A stretch of 10,649 bases of DNA from Thiosulfativibrio sp964387695 (GCA_964387695.1 CAYLXI010000054.1:1-10649), one strand, 5' to 3'; shown: positions 1 through 6,796, counted from the stretch's first letter. Program-made: numbers and translations. The notes: generated by a model from the sequence alone, not told the origin.

Positions 1-12
1 TAAATTTGTTGC

Positions 13-91
13 TTAGGTTGAGATAATTAACACTTTGTTATCAGCCCCCCTTCCTCTTTAAAAAAGATAACAACACTTTTTGCTCACCTAA
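13..91. repeat. Nested inverted repeat, possible structured RNA or 3' end of an upstream transcript
   Basis: Seen directly: TTAGGT (13-18) is complementary to ACCTAA (86-91). After one bulged T, GAG (20-22) pairs with CTC (83-85). Inside this, TTGTTATC (35-42) is perfectly complementary to GATAACAA (66-73), leaving a 23-base loop with a C-rich half and an A-rich half. The octamer AACACTTT also occurs directly repeated at 29-36 and 72-79. A short T run (77-81) follows the inner stem, so the inner hairpin could act as a weak terminator for a gene left of the window. No protein-coding frame is supported in 1-242. A function is inference only. Confidence 0.4.
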
Positions 92-111
92 TTTTATTCT
101 TGATATACCCT

Positions 112-127
112 AAATCCTTAAGGATTT
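112..127. terminator. Perfect 16-base palindrome, candidate bidirectional terminator
   Basis: AAATCCTTAAGGATTT is its own reverse complement. As RNA it folds into a 6-bp stem with a TTAA loop. The 3' arm runs into T residues (125-128) and then TCATCTTT, which resembles the short intrinsic terminators of AT-rich genomes. It would end transcription from a gene to the left. A dimeric repressor site is an alternative, because it lies about 60 bases ahead of the -10-like box of the next gene. Confidence 0.35.
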
Positions 128-183
128 TCATCTTTAGCCGATAATAATAAATAACGACTTCTAGCTCCTTAAAAGTTTATGCT

Positions 184-189
184 TATAAT
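184..189 (+). promoter_or_regulatory. Consensus -10 box ahead of the secreted-protein gene
   Basis: TATAAT matches the sigma-70 -10 consensus exactly and sits 53 bases upstream of the ATG at 243. No good -35 hexamer lies 16 to 18 bases upstream (161-166 reads CTAGCT), and the upstream TG (180-181) is one base too far for a proper extended -10. In AT-rich DNA such a box alone is weak evidence. Confidence 0.35.
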
Positions 190-242
190 AATTAAAGGCG
201 TTTAGAAATCTCAAATAAGAATACACTTACTTGGGTTAAAAT

Positions 243-800
243 ATGCTAAAACCACTTTACTATTTTACATTCTTATTACTCTTTGCGAGTCAAGTTAGTT
301 GGGCAGCTGTACCCATAAAAGATGTTACTCTATTGGGAATCAAGCTATCGGATTCTAACCTAGATAAAGTTAGGGAGCATATGTGGGATATTGGTGGTTT
401 TTTACAGGATCGTTCTACAGTAAAACAGCGAAATATTGATAAGTTTTTTACTTCGTCTAATCTTAAAGAGAGTTCTTATGTAAAGTTTCGCTACAACAAC
501 TCTGGCTATGTTACCTCGGCAATTCAATTATATCGACCTATTTCAATTCATCACAAAAATAGCAGAAATCCAATTCAAACACGAGATGTTGCTTTAGACA
601 TTATTCGTCAAATTGGAGAGCCTACTCAAGTGCTAAGTAAAGGATGGGGAGGAAGCCCTAACTATAGATCTTATATTTGGAAAGATGAATACATCACTGT
701 TATAGTGGATAGGGAAGGTGGTGAAATTTTTGGTCGTGTTTTTGTAAAATTTATTGTTAATAAACAAGACCCTTTTTATGTAGAGGTCTTAAAGCAATAA
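243..800 (+). CDS. Secreted protein of unknown function with signal peptide
   Basis: I do not recognise this 185-residue protein. It opens with a typical Sec signal peptide: one Lys, a hydrophobic stretch (about residues 4-17), and a likely cleavage site after A21 (S-W-A, then A-V-P). It has no lipobox cysteine and no second membrane helix, so a soluble periplasmic location is inferred. The mature part seems to hold two similar halves, each a helix followed by beta strands: residues 35-98 (G-F-L and Y-V-K-F-R-Y) and 112-172 (an I-G-E-P-T turn, then Y-I-W, I-T-V-I-V and F-V-K-F). A G-x-P-T turn after a helix followed by strands is faintly like BamE/OmlA-type small envelope proteins, but that is a guess. 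The ribosome site is weak (GGG at 234-236). It stands alone, 164 bases before recJ. Confidence 0.75.
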   Translation: MLKPLYYFTFLLLFASQVSWAAVPIKDVTLLGIKLSDSNLDKVREHMWDIGGFLQDRSTVKQRNIDKFFTSSNLKESSYVKFRYNNSGYVTSAIQLYRPISIHHKNSRNPIQTRDVALDIIRQIGEPTQVLSKGWGGSPNYRSYIWKDEYITVIVDREGGEIFGRVFVKFIVNKQDPFYVEVLKQ

Positions 801-850
801 AAAAGTGAGATATTAAAGCATCTATTTTTTGTGTTTCTAACTAAGGAATC

Positions 851-927
851 TTTAAATAGGGCTGATTATTTTAGCCAGTAAAAATAATTGGCAGTTGTTA
901 AGTTCTCCCCTAATAAAGCCCTTTAAA
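851..927 (+). other. Inverted-repeat structure upstream of recJ
   Basis: TTTAAA (851-856) plus GGGCT (859-863) is complementary to AGCCC (917-921) plus TTTAAA (922-927), with only a 2-base bulge (857-858). Inside, GCCAGT (874-879) pairs with ATTGGC (887-892) through one G-U pair, leaving a 7-base loop. An alternative small stem GGCT/AGCC (860-863, 873-876) competes with it. No T run follows, so this does not look like a terminator. It may be a structured leader or a DNA-level regulatory site. It overlaps the candidate promoter at 888-916, so the two readings partly exclude each other. Confidence 0.3.
888..916 (+). promoter_or_regulatory. recJ: Candidate sigma-70 promoter for recJ
   Basis: TTGGCA (888-893) matches the -35 consensus at five of six positions. 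A 17-base spacer leads to TAATAA (911-916), a poor -10 (three of six). Transcription would start near 923, about 40 bases ahead of the recJ ATG. Further along, the 10-base palindrome ATGTATACAT (932-941) and a CCATG/CATGG inverted repeat (930-934, 947-951) could also matter for control. Confidence 0.3.
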
Positions 928-947
928 AGCCATGTATACATAAAATC

Positions 948-968
948 ATGGTAAAATTCCTGTCATGA
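948..968 (+). other. Six-codon upstream mini-ORF overlapping the recJ start (ATGA)
   Basis: ATG at 948 opens a six-codon frame (M-V-K-F-L-S) ending in TGA at 966-968. That stop overlaps the recJ ATG (965-967) in the ATGA arrangement often seen in translational coupling. Neither start has a recognisable Shine-Dalgarno sequence. Such a short frame can arise by chance, so this is only a possibility. Confidence 0.2.
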
Positions 969-2746
969 AAAAAACACAAATCATTAAACGACCGTATTTA
1001 AAATCAGATTATCAAGCGGCCTTACAGTTTGGATTAACCTCTTTGCAGGCACGATTAATTGCTAGTCGTGTTTTTGAACCAGATAAAACTGAGCCAACCA
1101 CACTAGATGCTTTAGAAAAAATAATCTTTCCTCAATTAAAAAACATTCAACATCCTAAACAATTAAAAAACTCCAGTCAAGCGGCAAAATATATTGCTGA
1201 TGCTATATTATCGGGAGAAAAAATTGTCTTAGCAACCGACTATGATACTGATGGAGTAACCAGTGCTTGGGTTGCAACAACAGCCCTAACTTGTTTTTTT
1301 GGTGTGAAAGAACAGCGGATTATTCACATGATTGGGCAACGTAAAAACGGCTATGGCATTACAGATAAAATGTGTGATGAGATTCTTGCCATTCCTGAAA
1401 AAGTTGCTATCGTCATTTCTGCAGATCAAGGCTCAAGTGACGAGCCGAGAATTAAACGGCTTGCTGAATCAGGGATTAAAGTTTGTATTACCGACCATCA
1501 TCAAATGACCGTGGAAGGAGTGCCTGCTAGTGCTATTTGCACTGTAAATCCTCAGCAAGTGGGTTGCGATTATGACAAAACCATAGCGGGTTGTTTTGTG
1601 ATTTTTTTAGTTATGAGTCAAGTGCGTAATGAACTTATTAGTCGCGGCATACTGGATAAAAATTCGCCTACTTTAAAAGATCTTGCTCTTAATGTTGCTT
1701 TAGGAACCGTTGCCGACAGTGTTAGTTTAAAAAGTTATAATAACCGTGCAATTGTTACTTCAGGTCTTGCATTGATTAATAAACTAAAGAATCCAGCATG
1801 GCAAGCATTGCATCTTATGAATAACAATAATGAACAACCTTTTAATTCAGAATATTTAGGATTTCAGGTTGCAACACGCATTAATGCTGCCAGTCGTGTT
1901 AATGATGTTACTACAGCACTTAAATTTCTAAACTCTAAAGACCTTTATGAGGCTCAAGGTTATCTTGATCAGCTAGATAAAGATAATATTGAAAGAAGAC
2001 AACAACAACTTGCAATGTTAGAGCAAGCTCAAATAATTGCCGAAGAGCTTTATCATCCTAGTAAATATACTCTTGCCATAAAAATAACAGGCAATGCAGG
2101 AATACAAGGGATTATCGCCTCTAGAATTGGAGAGCAATATGGCATTCCAACCATTGCCATGACCGATTTAAAAGATGGCACTCTAGCTGGCAGTGGTCGT
2201 GGAATTATTCCAAGTGTTGATTTACGATTAGCTTTTCAGTGGATGTCTGAACAGCACGATGACTTATTTATTTCTATGGGTGGCCATAAAGGAGCATCTG
2301 GCTGCATGATTCCAATTGAAAAATATCCTATTTTTGCTGAATCATTTGAAATCGCCGTTCAAAATCAACTAGGCAAGGAATCTCCTATTCCAACAATTGA
2401 AACCGATGGGGAGCTTAATGATTCTCAACTTAATGTTGGCCTAATGCAAGAACTCAGTCAGTTAGAACCCTATGGCCGAGAATGGCCTCAAGCAACCTTC
2501 TCTGGAAGCTTTATAATTCAAGATATTAGAGCCGTTGGACAAACCAAAACCCATCTTTCTTTTAAGTTAATAAGTAAGCAAGGACAAAAATTATCGGCTA
2601 TTTTCTTTAATGCAAAGCAAAGTGAAAAAGACCCTGCCCCTTTTAGCTATGGTGACACCATTACTTGTGCTTACCAACCATCTCTTAATCATTATTTAGG
2701 GCGTTGCTCTTTGCAACTTAGAATTTTAACTGCACAAACCGCTTAA
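965..2746 (+). CDS. recJ: Single-stranded-DNA-specific exonuclease RecJ-type (DHH/DHHA1 family)
   Basis: RecJ degrades single-stranded DNA 5' to 3' in recombination and mismatch or base-excision repair; it is cytosolic and metal-dependent. This protein has 593 residues, close to E. coli RecJ (577). The DHH metal site is complete: D-Y-D-T-D-G (92-97), D154 in S-A-D-Q-G, D-H-H (177-179) and G-T-V-A-D (247-251). The R-x-N-A-A-x-R element is at 305-311. The DHHA1 part follows with G-S-G-R (409-412) and G-G-H-K-G-A-S-G (439-446), then a C-terminal OB-like region (about 475-590). Two family motifs deviate: T-V-D-N-G-I is S-A-D-Q-G-S, and the usual H-x-G-V-x-G before A-S-R-I is N-A-G-I-Q-G (377-382). 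It is clearly RecJ-related but diverged, so a second, specialised RecJ is possible. No upstream Shine-Dalgarno is visible; no alternative in-frame start is better. TAA ends it 175 bases before the channel gene. Confidence 0.85.
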   Translation: MKKTQIIKRPYLKSDYQAALQFGLTSLQARLIASRVFEPDKTEPTTLDALEKIIFPQLKNIQHPKQLKNSSQAAKYIADAILSGEKIVLATDYDTDGVTSAWVATTALTCFFGVKEQRIIHMIGQRKNGYGITDKMCDEILAIPEKVAIVISADQGSSDEPRIKRLAESGIKVCITDHHQMTVEGVPASAICTVNPQQVGCDYDKTIAGCFVIFLVMSQVRNELISRGILDKNSPTLKDLALNVALGTVADSVSLKSYNNRAIVTSGLALINKLKNPAWQALHLMNNNNEQPFNSEYLGFQVATRINAASRVNDVTTALKFLNSKDLYEAQGYLDQLDKDNIERRQQQLAMLEQAQIIAEELYHPSKYTLAIKITGNAGIQGIIASRIGEQYGIPTIAMTDLKDGTLAGSGRGIIPSVDLRLAFQWMSEQHDDLFISMGGHKGASGCMIPIEKYPIFAESFEIAVQNQLGKESPIPTIETDGELNDSQLNVGLMQELSQLEPYGREWPQATFSGSFIIQDIRAVGQTKTHLSFKLISKQGQKLSAIFFNAKQSEKDPAPFSYGDTITCAYQPSLNHYLGRCSLQLRILTAQTA

Positions 2747-2775
2747 TTTATTTCAGTTTTAAAATTATAGCCATT

Positions 2776-2892
2776 TTAATCTCTTGTAAAGACCTAGCTG
2801 TTCTCTTGCGTTTTTGACTAAAAAATGAAACATTAGTGGCTAACTTAGCATTCATTGAATTATGATAAACACTCTAAGAGATTAATTTTTTT
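2776..2892 (+). ncRNA. Candidate structured leader or terminator upstream of the anion-channel gene
   Basis: TTAATCTCTT (2776-2785) is perfectly complementary to AAGAGATTAA (2876-2885), and the 3' arm is followed at once by seven T (2886-2892). The enclosed 90 bases hold a second perfect stem, AATGAA/TTCATT (2824-2829, 2851-2856), with TTAG/CTAA (2833-2836, 2840-2843) at its tip. A closing stem ending in a T run about 30 bases before the next start codon is how an attenuator, a riboswitch expression platform or a small RNA terminator looks. It could also simply end recJ transcription. I do not recognise a known riboswitch class. Confidence 0.35.
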
Positions 2893-2910
2893 AAAAACTA
2901 TTGAATTCAT

Positions 2911-2915
2911 AGGAG
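2911..2915 (+). promoter_or_regulatory. Strong ribosome binding site of the anion-channel gene
   Basis: AGGAG lies 6 bases ahead of the ATG at 2922, the clearest Shine-Dalgarno among the plus-strand genes of the left half. It fixes the start codon and lies outside the inverted-repeat structure that ends at 2892. Confidence 0.7.
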
Positions 2916-2921
2916 TGCAAA

Positions 2922-3878
2922 ATGTCTAATTCAAAACTTAATAAACTTCAGTATTTACCTGCGAGCTTTTTTGGCATGATTATGGGAATGACAGGACTAA
3001 GTATTGCGGTATTAAAGCTGCCTGAACCTATTATAGGCATAGGTTTGGTAGGTTTTACAAGCCTGCTATTTGTATTACTATTGTCCGCTTATCTATACAA
3101 AATCATTAAGTTTCGAGATGATTTTTGGCTGGAAATGAAACACCCCATTAAAATTAATTTTATTCCCGCAATCAGTATCAGTTTGTTGTTACTCAGTGCC
3201 GCTTATCACAATCTTGGTTTGATAGAGTTTTCTAAGTGGTTATGGGTAATAGGCGCTATCTTGCATCTTATCTTAACAATTTGGGTGCTTTATAACTGGA
3301 TTCATCATGATTTTTTTAAGATAGAACACTCTAACCCTGCTTGGTTTATTCCTATCGTTGGTAACATTATTGTCCCTGTTGCAGGTGTATATCATTTTCA
3401 CATTGATATAAGCTGGTTTTTCTTTTCTATAGGTCTAGTTTTTTGGATTATTTTAAAAGCAATATTACTTAACCGAATTATTTTTTACTCTCCAATGATG
3501 GAAAAACTGATTCCGACACTTTTTATTTTTATTGCTCCTCCTGCGGTAGGCTTTATTTCTTATATGGCTTTGAATCAAGGAGAGTTAAATCAGTTCGCTA
3601 AAATATTGTATTTATTTGCTTTATTTATGACTCTGCTGATGGCTGTTTCAGTGGGTAAATTTACTCAATTAAAATTTGCATTATCTTCTTGGGCATATAC
3701 CTTTCCTCTTGCTGCGATGACGATTGCTTCATTTATTATGGCTAAAGCAAGCGGAATCGTTTTTTATCAAGTGATAGGGTTCATTATTTTATTCCTCTTA
3801 GTGATTATCATTGGCTGGCTTTTGGTCAAAACGACCCAGGCTATCATAAACAATAAGATTTGCTCTCCAGAGCACTAA
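2922..3878 (+). CDS. SLAC1/TehA-family (TDT) anion channel or transporter
   Basis: The 318-residue protein is almost entirely hydrophobic, with about ten membrane helices, and fits the TDT/SLAC1 family (TehA of Haemophilus is of similar length). Family-like elements are the N-terminal F-F-G-M-I-M-G-M-T-G-L (16-26), N-P-A-W-F-I-P-I-V-G-N (138-148) before P-V-A-G, I-A-P-P-A-V-G-F (204-211) and W-A-Y-T-F-P-L-A-A-M (257-266). Bacterial members are called tellurite-resistance or C4-dicarboxylate transporters, while plant SLAC1 and structural work on TehA point to a passive anion channel gated by a phenylalanine. The substrate here cannot be read from sequence. The helices are in the inner membrane; the last residues (K-I-C-S-P-E-H) are soluble. 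It stands alone on the plus strand with its own strong ribosome site, and converges with the next gene after 42 bases. Confidence 0.85.
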   Translation: MSNSKLNKLQYLPASFFGMIMGMTGLSIAVLKLPEPIIGIGLVGFTSLLFVLLLSAYLYKIIKFRDDFWLEMKHPIKINFIPAISISLLLLSAAYHNLGLIEFSKWLWVIGAILHLILTIWVLYNWIHHDFFKIEHSNPAWFIPIVGNIIVPVAGVYHFHIDISWFFFSIGLVFWIILKAILLNRIIFYSPMMEKLIPTLFIFIAPPAVGFISYMALNQGELNQFAKILYLFALFMTLLMAVSVGKFTQLKFALSSWAYTFPLAAMTIASFIMAKASGIVFYQVIGFIILFLLVIIIGWLLVKTTQAIINNKICSPEH

Positions 3879-3944
3879 TAAAACGATTTTTTATCAGAAG
3901 GTTATTTAGCAGATCACTTTCTAGAATTGTTTTTCAAGTGATTT
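3861..3944. terminator. Convergent-gene hairpins, candidate bidirectional terminator
   Basis: Two hairpins lie where the channel gene and the minus-strand gene converge. TGCTCT/AGAGCA (3861-3874) covers the last codons of the channel gene, but the T6 run (3887-3892) is 12 bases away, too far for a classic terminator. ATCACTT (3913-3919) is complementary to AAGTGAT (3936-3942) and extends by a G-U and an A-T pair; it spans the stop codon of the minus-strand gene and is followed by TTATTT on the plus strand. Either could reduce read-through. Confidence 0.35.
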
Positions 3945-4973
3945 ATTTAAACGCCAGAATTTATTTAAATGTTTTGGTGTTAAGTGGAATCGTTTTTCTG
4001 AACCTAAATTAATTAATAAAGAATCTATTTCTACATTTTTAAGAGCTAATTCTAAAGGCTTAAACCATTCATCTTCTAACCACTGCACCACTGACAACCA
4101 AGTTTCTAAGCTTAATTCATTACTCTTCTCAAAAATATTATCAGGCATAATTAAACTACGATAACTAGGAGATGATTTTAACCAGGCCTGGTAATTTTCA
4201 GGCGTTTTTTGAGAGTTTGCTCCCGTTAATTTTGCAATACCTTGCAAGTAAATATCAGAAGAATAGATTGTCCATTCAGAACCCTTTGATATTTCTAAGT
4301 TATTAACTTGAGTTGCAGGTAGCTGCCCTTCTCCCCAAATCCAGACAGAGTTGATTTCTGGTAAGCCTTTTTCACGACGCAACTCATTAACAGGATGGGT
4401 AAAAAATAACATTTGGGTTTCGTTGATTAGTTGCTTCCAATAACTTTCTGCATTACCCTCTGGCATGTTTAAGTCAACTGACTGCCAAGCTGCTTTTTCT
4501 ATATTTGTTGTTTTAATATCAACAGGTTGCACAACTCGTAAATACCAACGATTTTTTGCTCCTATTTCAATTTTAACTTTATCTTGTGCAAAATGAGCAT
4601 TAAAGGCTTTAACTAAAGCTTGAGATTCTTCTATCTTAATACTTAAAGATGCAGGAGGTAAAAGAACTAAGGTGTCTCTATCAGGAACAAGTTGAATAGG
4701 ATCAATTCTAAGCCAAAATACACTGGGGTTATAGTCATCTAAATCTATACTTGCCGTGGTGCTGGCAACGGGAAAATTAGTTTTTTGGTGGCACAGTTCA
4801 ACCGCTTCTTGATAAAAAGATTTGTTAGGATTTAAAAAAACATCCGCTTTAGAGAGCAGTTTCTCCATAGAGGGTAACAAAAGGTTAGAAAACTTTTGTT
4901 CAGTTTCCTCTGCTTTGGAGATTTTTTTATTGGTTATAAACTCGGGTAACCATAGAGTAATAATCTTACTCAT
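3921..4973 (-). CDS. RpfE/COG4255-type protein (often labelled phosphoglycerate mutase), function unknown
   Basis: This 350-residue soluble protein matches, from memory, the family called 'regulatory protein, RpfE type' or 'phosphoglycerate mutase' (COG4255) in beta- and gammaproteobacteria. The hallmark blocks are F-W-L-R-I-D-P-I-Q-L (86-95) with a following R-D-x-L-V-L, R-W-Y-L-R (142-146), N-E-T-Q-M-L-F (184-190), H-P-V-N-E-L-R (193-199) and I-N-S-V-W-I-W-G-E-G (207-216). The mutase name comes from distant similarity to the alkaline-phosphatase superfamily; no enzyme activity is established to my knowledge. There is no signal peptide or membrane helix. The ATG at 4973 is 16 bases after the thrC stop, so it is probably the last gene of the alaC-hom-thrC operon. 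Family members are often found next to recJ; here recJ is nearby but on the other strand, with the channel gene in between. Confidence 0.75.
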   Translation of the reverse strand: MSKIITLWLPEFITNKKISKAEETEQKFSNLLLPSMEKLLSKADVFLNPNKSFYQEAVELCHQKTNFPVASTTASIDLDDYNPSVFWLRIDPIQLVPDRDTLVLLPPASLSIKIEESQALVKAFNAHFAQDKVKIEIGAKNRWYLRVVQPVDIKTTNIEKAAWQSVDLNMPEGNAESYWKQLINETQMLFFTHPVNELRREKGLPEINSVWIWGEGQLPATQVNNLEISKGSEWTIYSSDIYLQGIAKLTGANSQKTPENYQAWLKSSPSYRSLIMPDNIFEKSNELSLETWLSVVQWLEDEWFKPLELALKNVEIDSLLINLGSEKRFHLTPKHLNKFWRLNKSLEKQF

Positions 4974-4989
4974 TATCTTTAAATGCCTT

Positions 4990-5584
4990 TTAAGTTAAAA
5001 ATTTTAAAATTTCAGTTTCAATATTTTCTTTATCAATAATGCTGTTTTGGATAATAGGCATTTCAAATAATGCACTGATTCTTGAGGGTATTTCTAATTT
5101 TGCTTGTGTAGCAATAGATTTAAGTGCATCAATATCATGCCCATCTATTTCACCTGTTAAAGCATTTGCAATAACGGGTGAAAACTTTGTCCATTCTGCG
5201 GTAGAGTAAATAATAGACTTTAATGATTTATCTTGCCTACAAGTATCATGTGATTTAAAACAAGTTGCGGTATGCGGACACATTAGGTAATCCTCCTCAA
5301 AGGCTTGCTTGATGTACTCTATGCCCTGTTCATCGGAACAAAAGTCTGCCGCAAAAATAGTTTGAATCTGAGCTAACTCTGAATCCGTTAATTGATAGTG
5401 TTTGTTATTATCCAGCTCAGCCATTAAGGTTTTAGTTCTTTTCGCAACAAATAAGTCAAAGAGGATTCTTTCGATATTAGATGACTTTAAAATGTCCATT
5501 GCTGGTGAAGTGGTTGGAATGACTCCTACCTCTCTTAAATCATAAGCACCTGTTTTAATCAGTTTGGTCAATACATTATTCGCA
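4990..5584 (-). CDS. thrC: Threonine synthase, C-terminal fragment (cut by assembly gap)
   Basis: The frame is open from the N gap to TAA at 4990-4992 and encodes 197 residues. It begins A-N-N-V-L-T-K, runs through I-P-T-T-S-P-A-M-D and L-K-S-S-N-I-E-R, and continues past L-M-C-P-H-T-A-T-C-F to S-T-A-E-W-T-K-F-S-P, the C-terminal part of the PLP enzyme that converts O-phosphohomoserine to threonine. A TTG at 5571 could be mistaken for a start, but homology continues upstream to the gap, so it is not a separate gene. Its first 103 residues repeat the last 103 residues encoded right of the gap, without insertions and with 67 identities by hand count. It therefore is not the direct continuation of that fragment. 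With the right-hand 397 residues the composite would be about 491 residues, normal for this long thrC type. Confidence 0.85.
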
Positions 5585-5594
5585 NNNNNNNNNN
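5585..5594. other. Assembly gap (10 N) inside thrC
   Basis: Ten N interrupt thrC. The number is probably a placeholder. Coding sequence on the two sides overlaps by 103 codons of the same protein region, so the true distance is either negative (two variant contigs forced together) or well over a kilobase (tandem copies with the end of one and the beginning of the other missing). Confidence 0.95.
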
Positions 5595-6787
5595 TGAGGA
5601 TCCATTAAGTACCCAGAATCAAACACTTTTTTAATATAAGACTTACCTTCTTCATCACTACAAAAATCTGCAGAAAAAATATTCTTTATTTCATGTTTTT
5701 CTTCAGAAGAGAGTTGATAAAAACCTTCTTTATTTAGAGAAAACATTAATTCTTTCGTGCGTTCAGAACCAAACAAATCAAATAAAATTCTCTCAATATT
5801 GGAAGATTTTAAAATATCCATCGCAGGGGAGGTCGTAGGAATAACTCTAACAGAGCGTAAATCGTAACAACCATCATTAATAAACTTTGTTAATACATTG
5901 TTATTATTTGAAGATATGATGATTTTTTTAACGGGCAATCCCATTTTTAGAGCATAGTATCCACCTAAAGCATTGCCAAAATTTCCGCTTGGAACATTAA
6001 GATAGACTTGTTCACCTAGGGAAATTTCATTTTGACGCACTAGTTCTAAATAGCTGTGTATATGATAAATGGTTTGGAAAATAATTCGTCCAAAATTAAC
6101 GGAATTGGCTGCCGATAAAGAAATATCACTGTCTTTTAATTTGGCATTAAAACTGTTAGAGGTTAATAGGTTTTTTAACGCCGTTTGAGTATCATCAAAA
6201 TCACCGTTAACACCAATAACCTTTAAATTAGGCGCATTTTCTGTAACCATTTGTAAGCGTTGTACATCAGAAGTTCCACCATTAGGATAGAGACAAACGA
6301 CTTGAATATTTTTTTTGTTTTTAAAAGTTTCAAGTGCTGCAGGCCCTGTATCTCCGCTGGTTGCAGCTAAAATTAAATATCTTTCATTTTTTTCTTCTGC
6401 AATTGCAGATAATATCGAACCAAAAGGCTGTAAAGCTATGTCTTTAAAGGCTCTGGTTGGCCCGTGATATAGCTCACTAACGAAAACATCCTTAGATACC
6501 TTAACAAGAGGCACTGGATTATTTGGGTCATCAAACTCATCATATAGACTTAAAGCTTTATCAACAATCTTGCTATCAATGTTGATTTCAAAAGCATTTA
6601 AAACCTCCTTTGCTAGAGATTTATAATCGGAATTTAAGTGTTTAGTTAAAAACTCTCCACTTAAATCTGGTAACCGTTCTGGTGAATAAAGTCCTCCAAA
6701 AGAAGACATAGGACTTAAAATTGCTGCCGAAAATGAAGTGGCAACAGGACATTTCCCGTCATTACCACGCGTTTCAGTAAAGTTCAT
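5595..6787 (-). CDS. thrC: Threonine synthase, N-terminal fragment (cut by assembly gap)
   Basis: It encodes the first 397 residues of threonine synthase, the last step of threonine synthesis (PLP-dependent, cytosolic). The PLP lysine is K115 in H-G-P-T-R-A-F-K-D; A-T-S-G-D-T-G-P (142-149) and the phosphate-binding loop P-S-G-N-F-G-N-A-L-G-G (266-276) are intact, as is A-A-N-S-V-N-F-G-R (226-234). The frame runs into the gap after L-M-D-P; the two bases left before the gap (CA) fit the H that follows in the other fragment. Any stop beyond the N is artificial. The ATG at 6787 follows a GGGGG run and lies 9 bases after the hom stop, so it is cotranscribed with hom. Missing from this copy are about 94 C-terminal residues. 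Confidence 0.9.
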
Positions 6788-6796
6788 ATTAACCCC

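Noticed and set aside
808..830. Terminator after the secreted-protein gene (AGAT/ATCT with a T6 run)
   Set aside because: The stem has only four base pairs and is not contiguous with the T run; too weak to call.
3921..4973. A true phosphoglycerate mutase
   Set aside because: The length (350) and hallmark motifs are those of the RpfE/COG4255 group and not of either known mutase class; the enzyme name is an annotation habit.
4990..5571. A separate small gene starting at TTG 5571
   Set aside because: The frame stays open to the N gap and the upstream residues A-N-N-V still match threonine synthase, so it is a cut thrC fragment and the TTG is an internal Leu codon.
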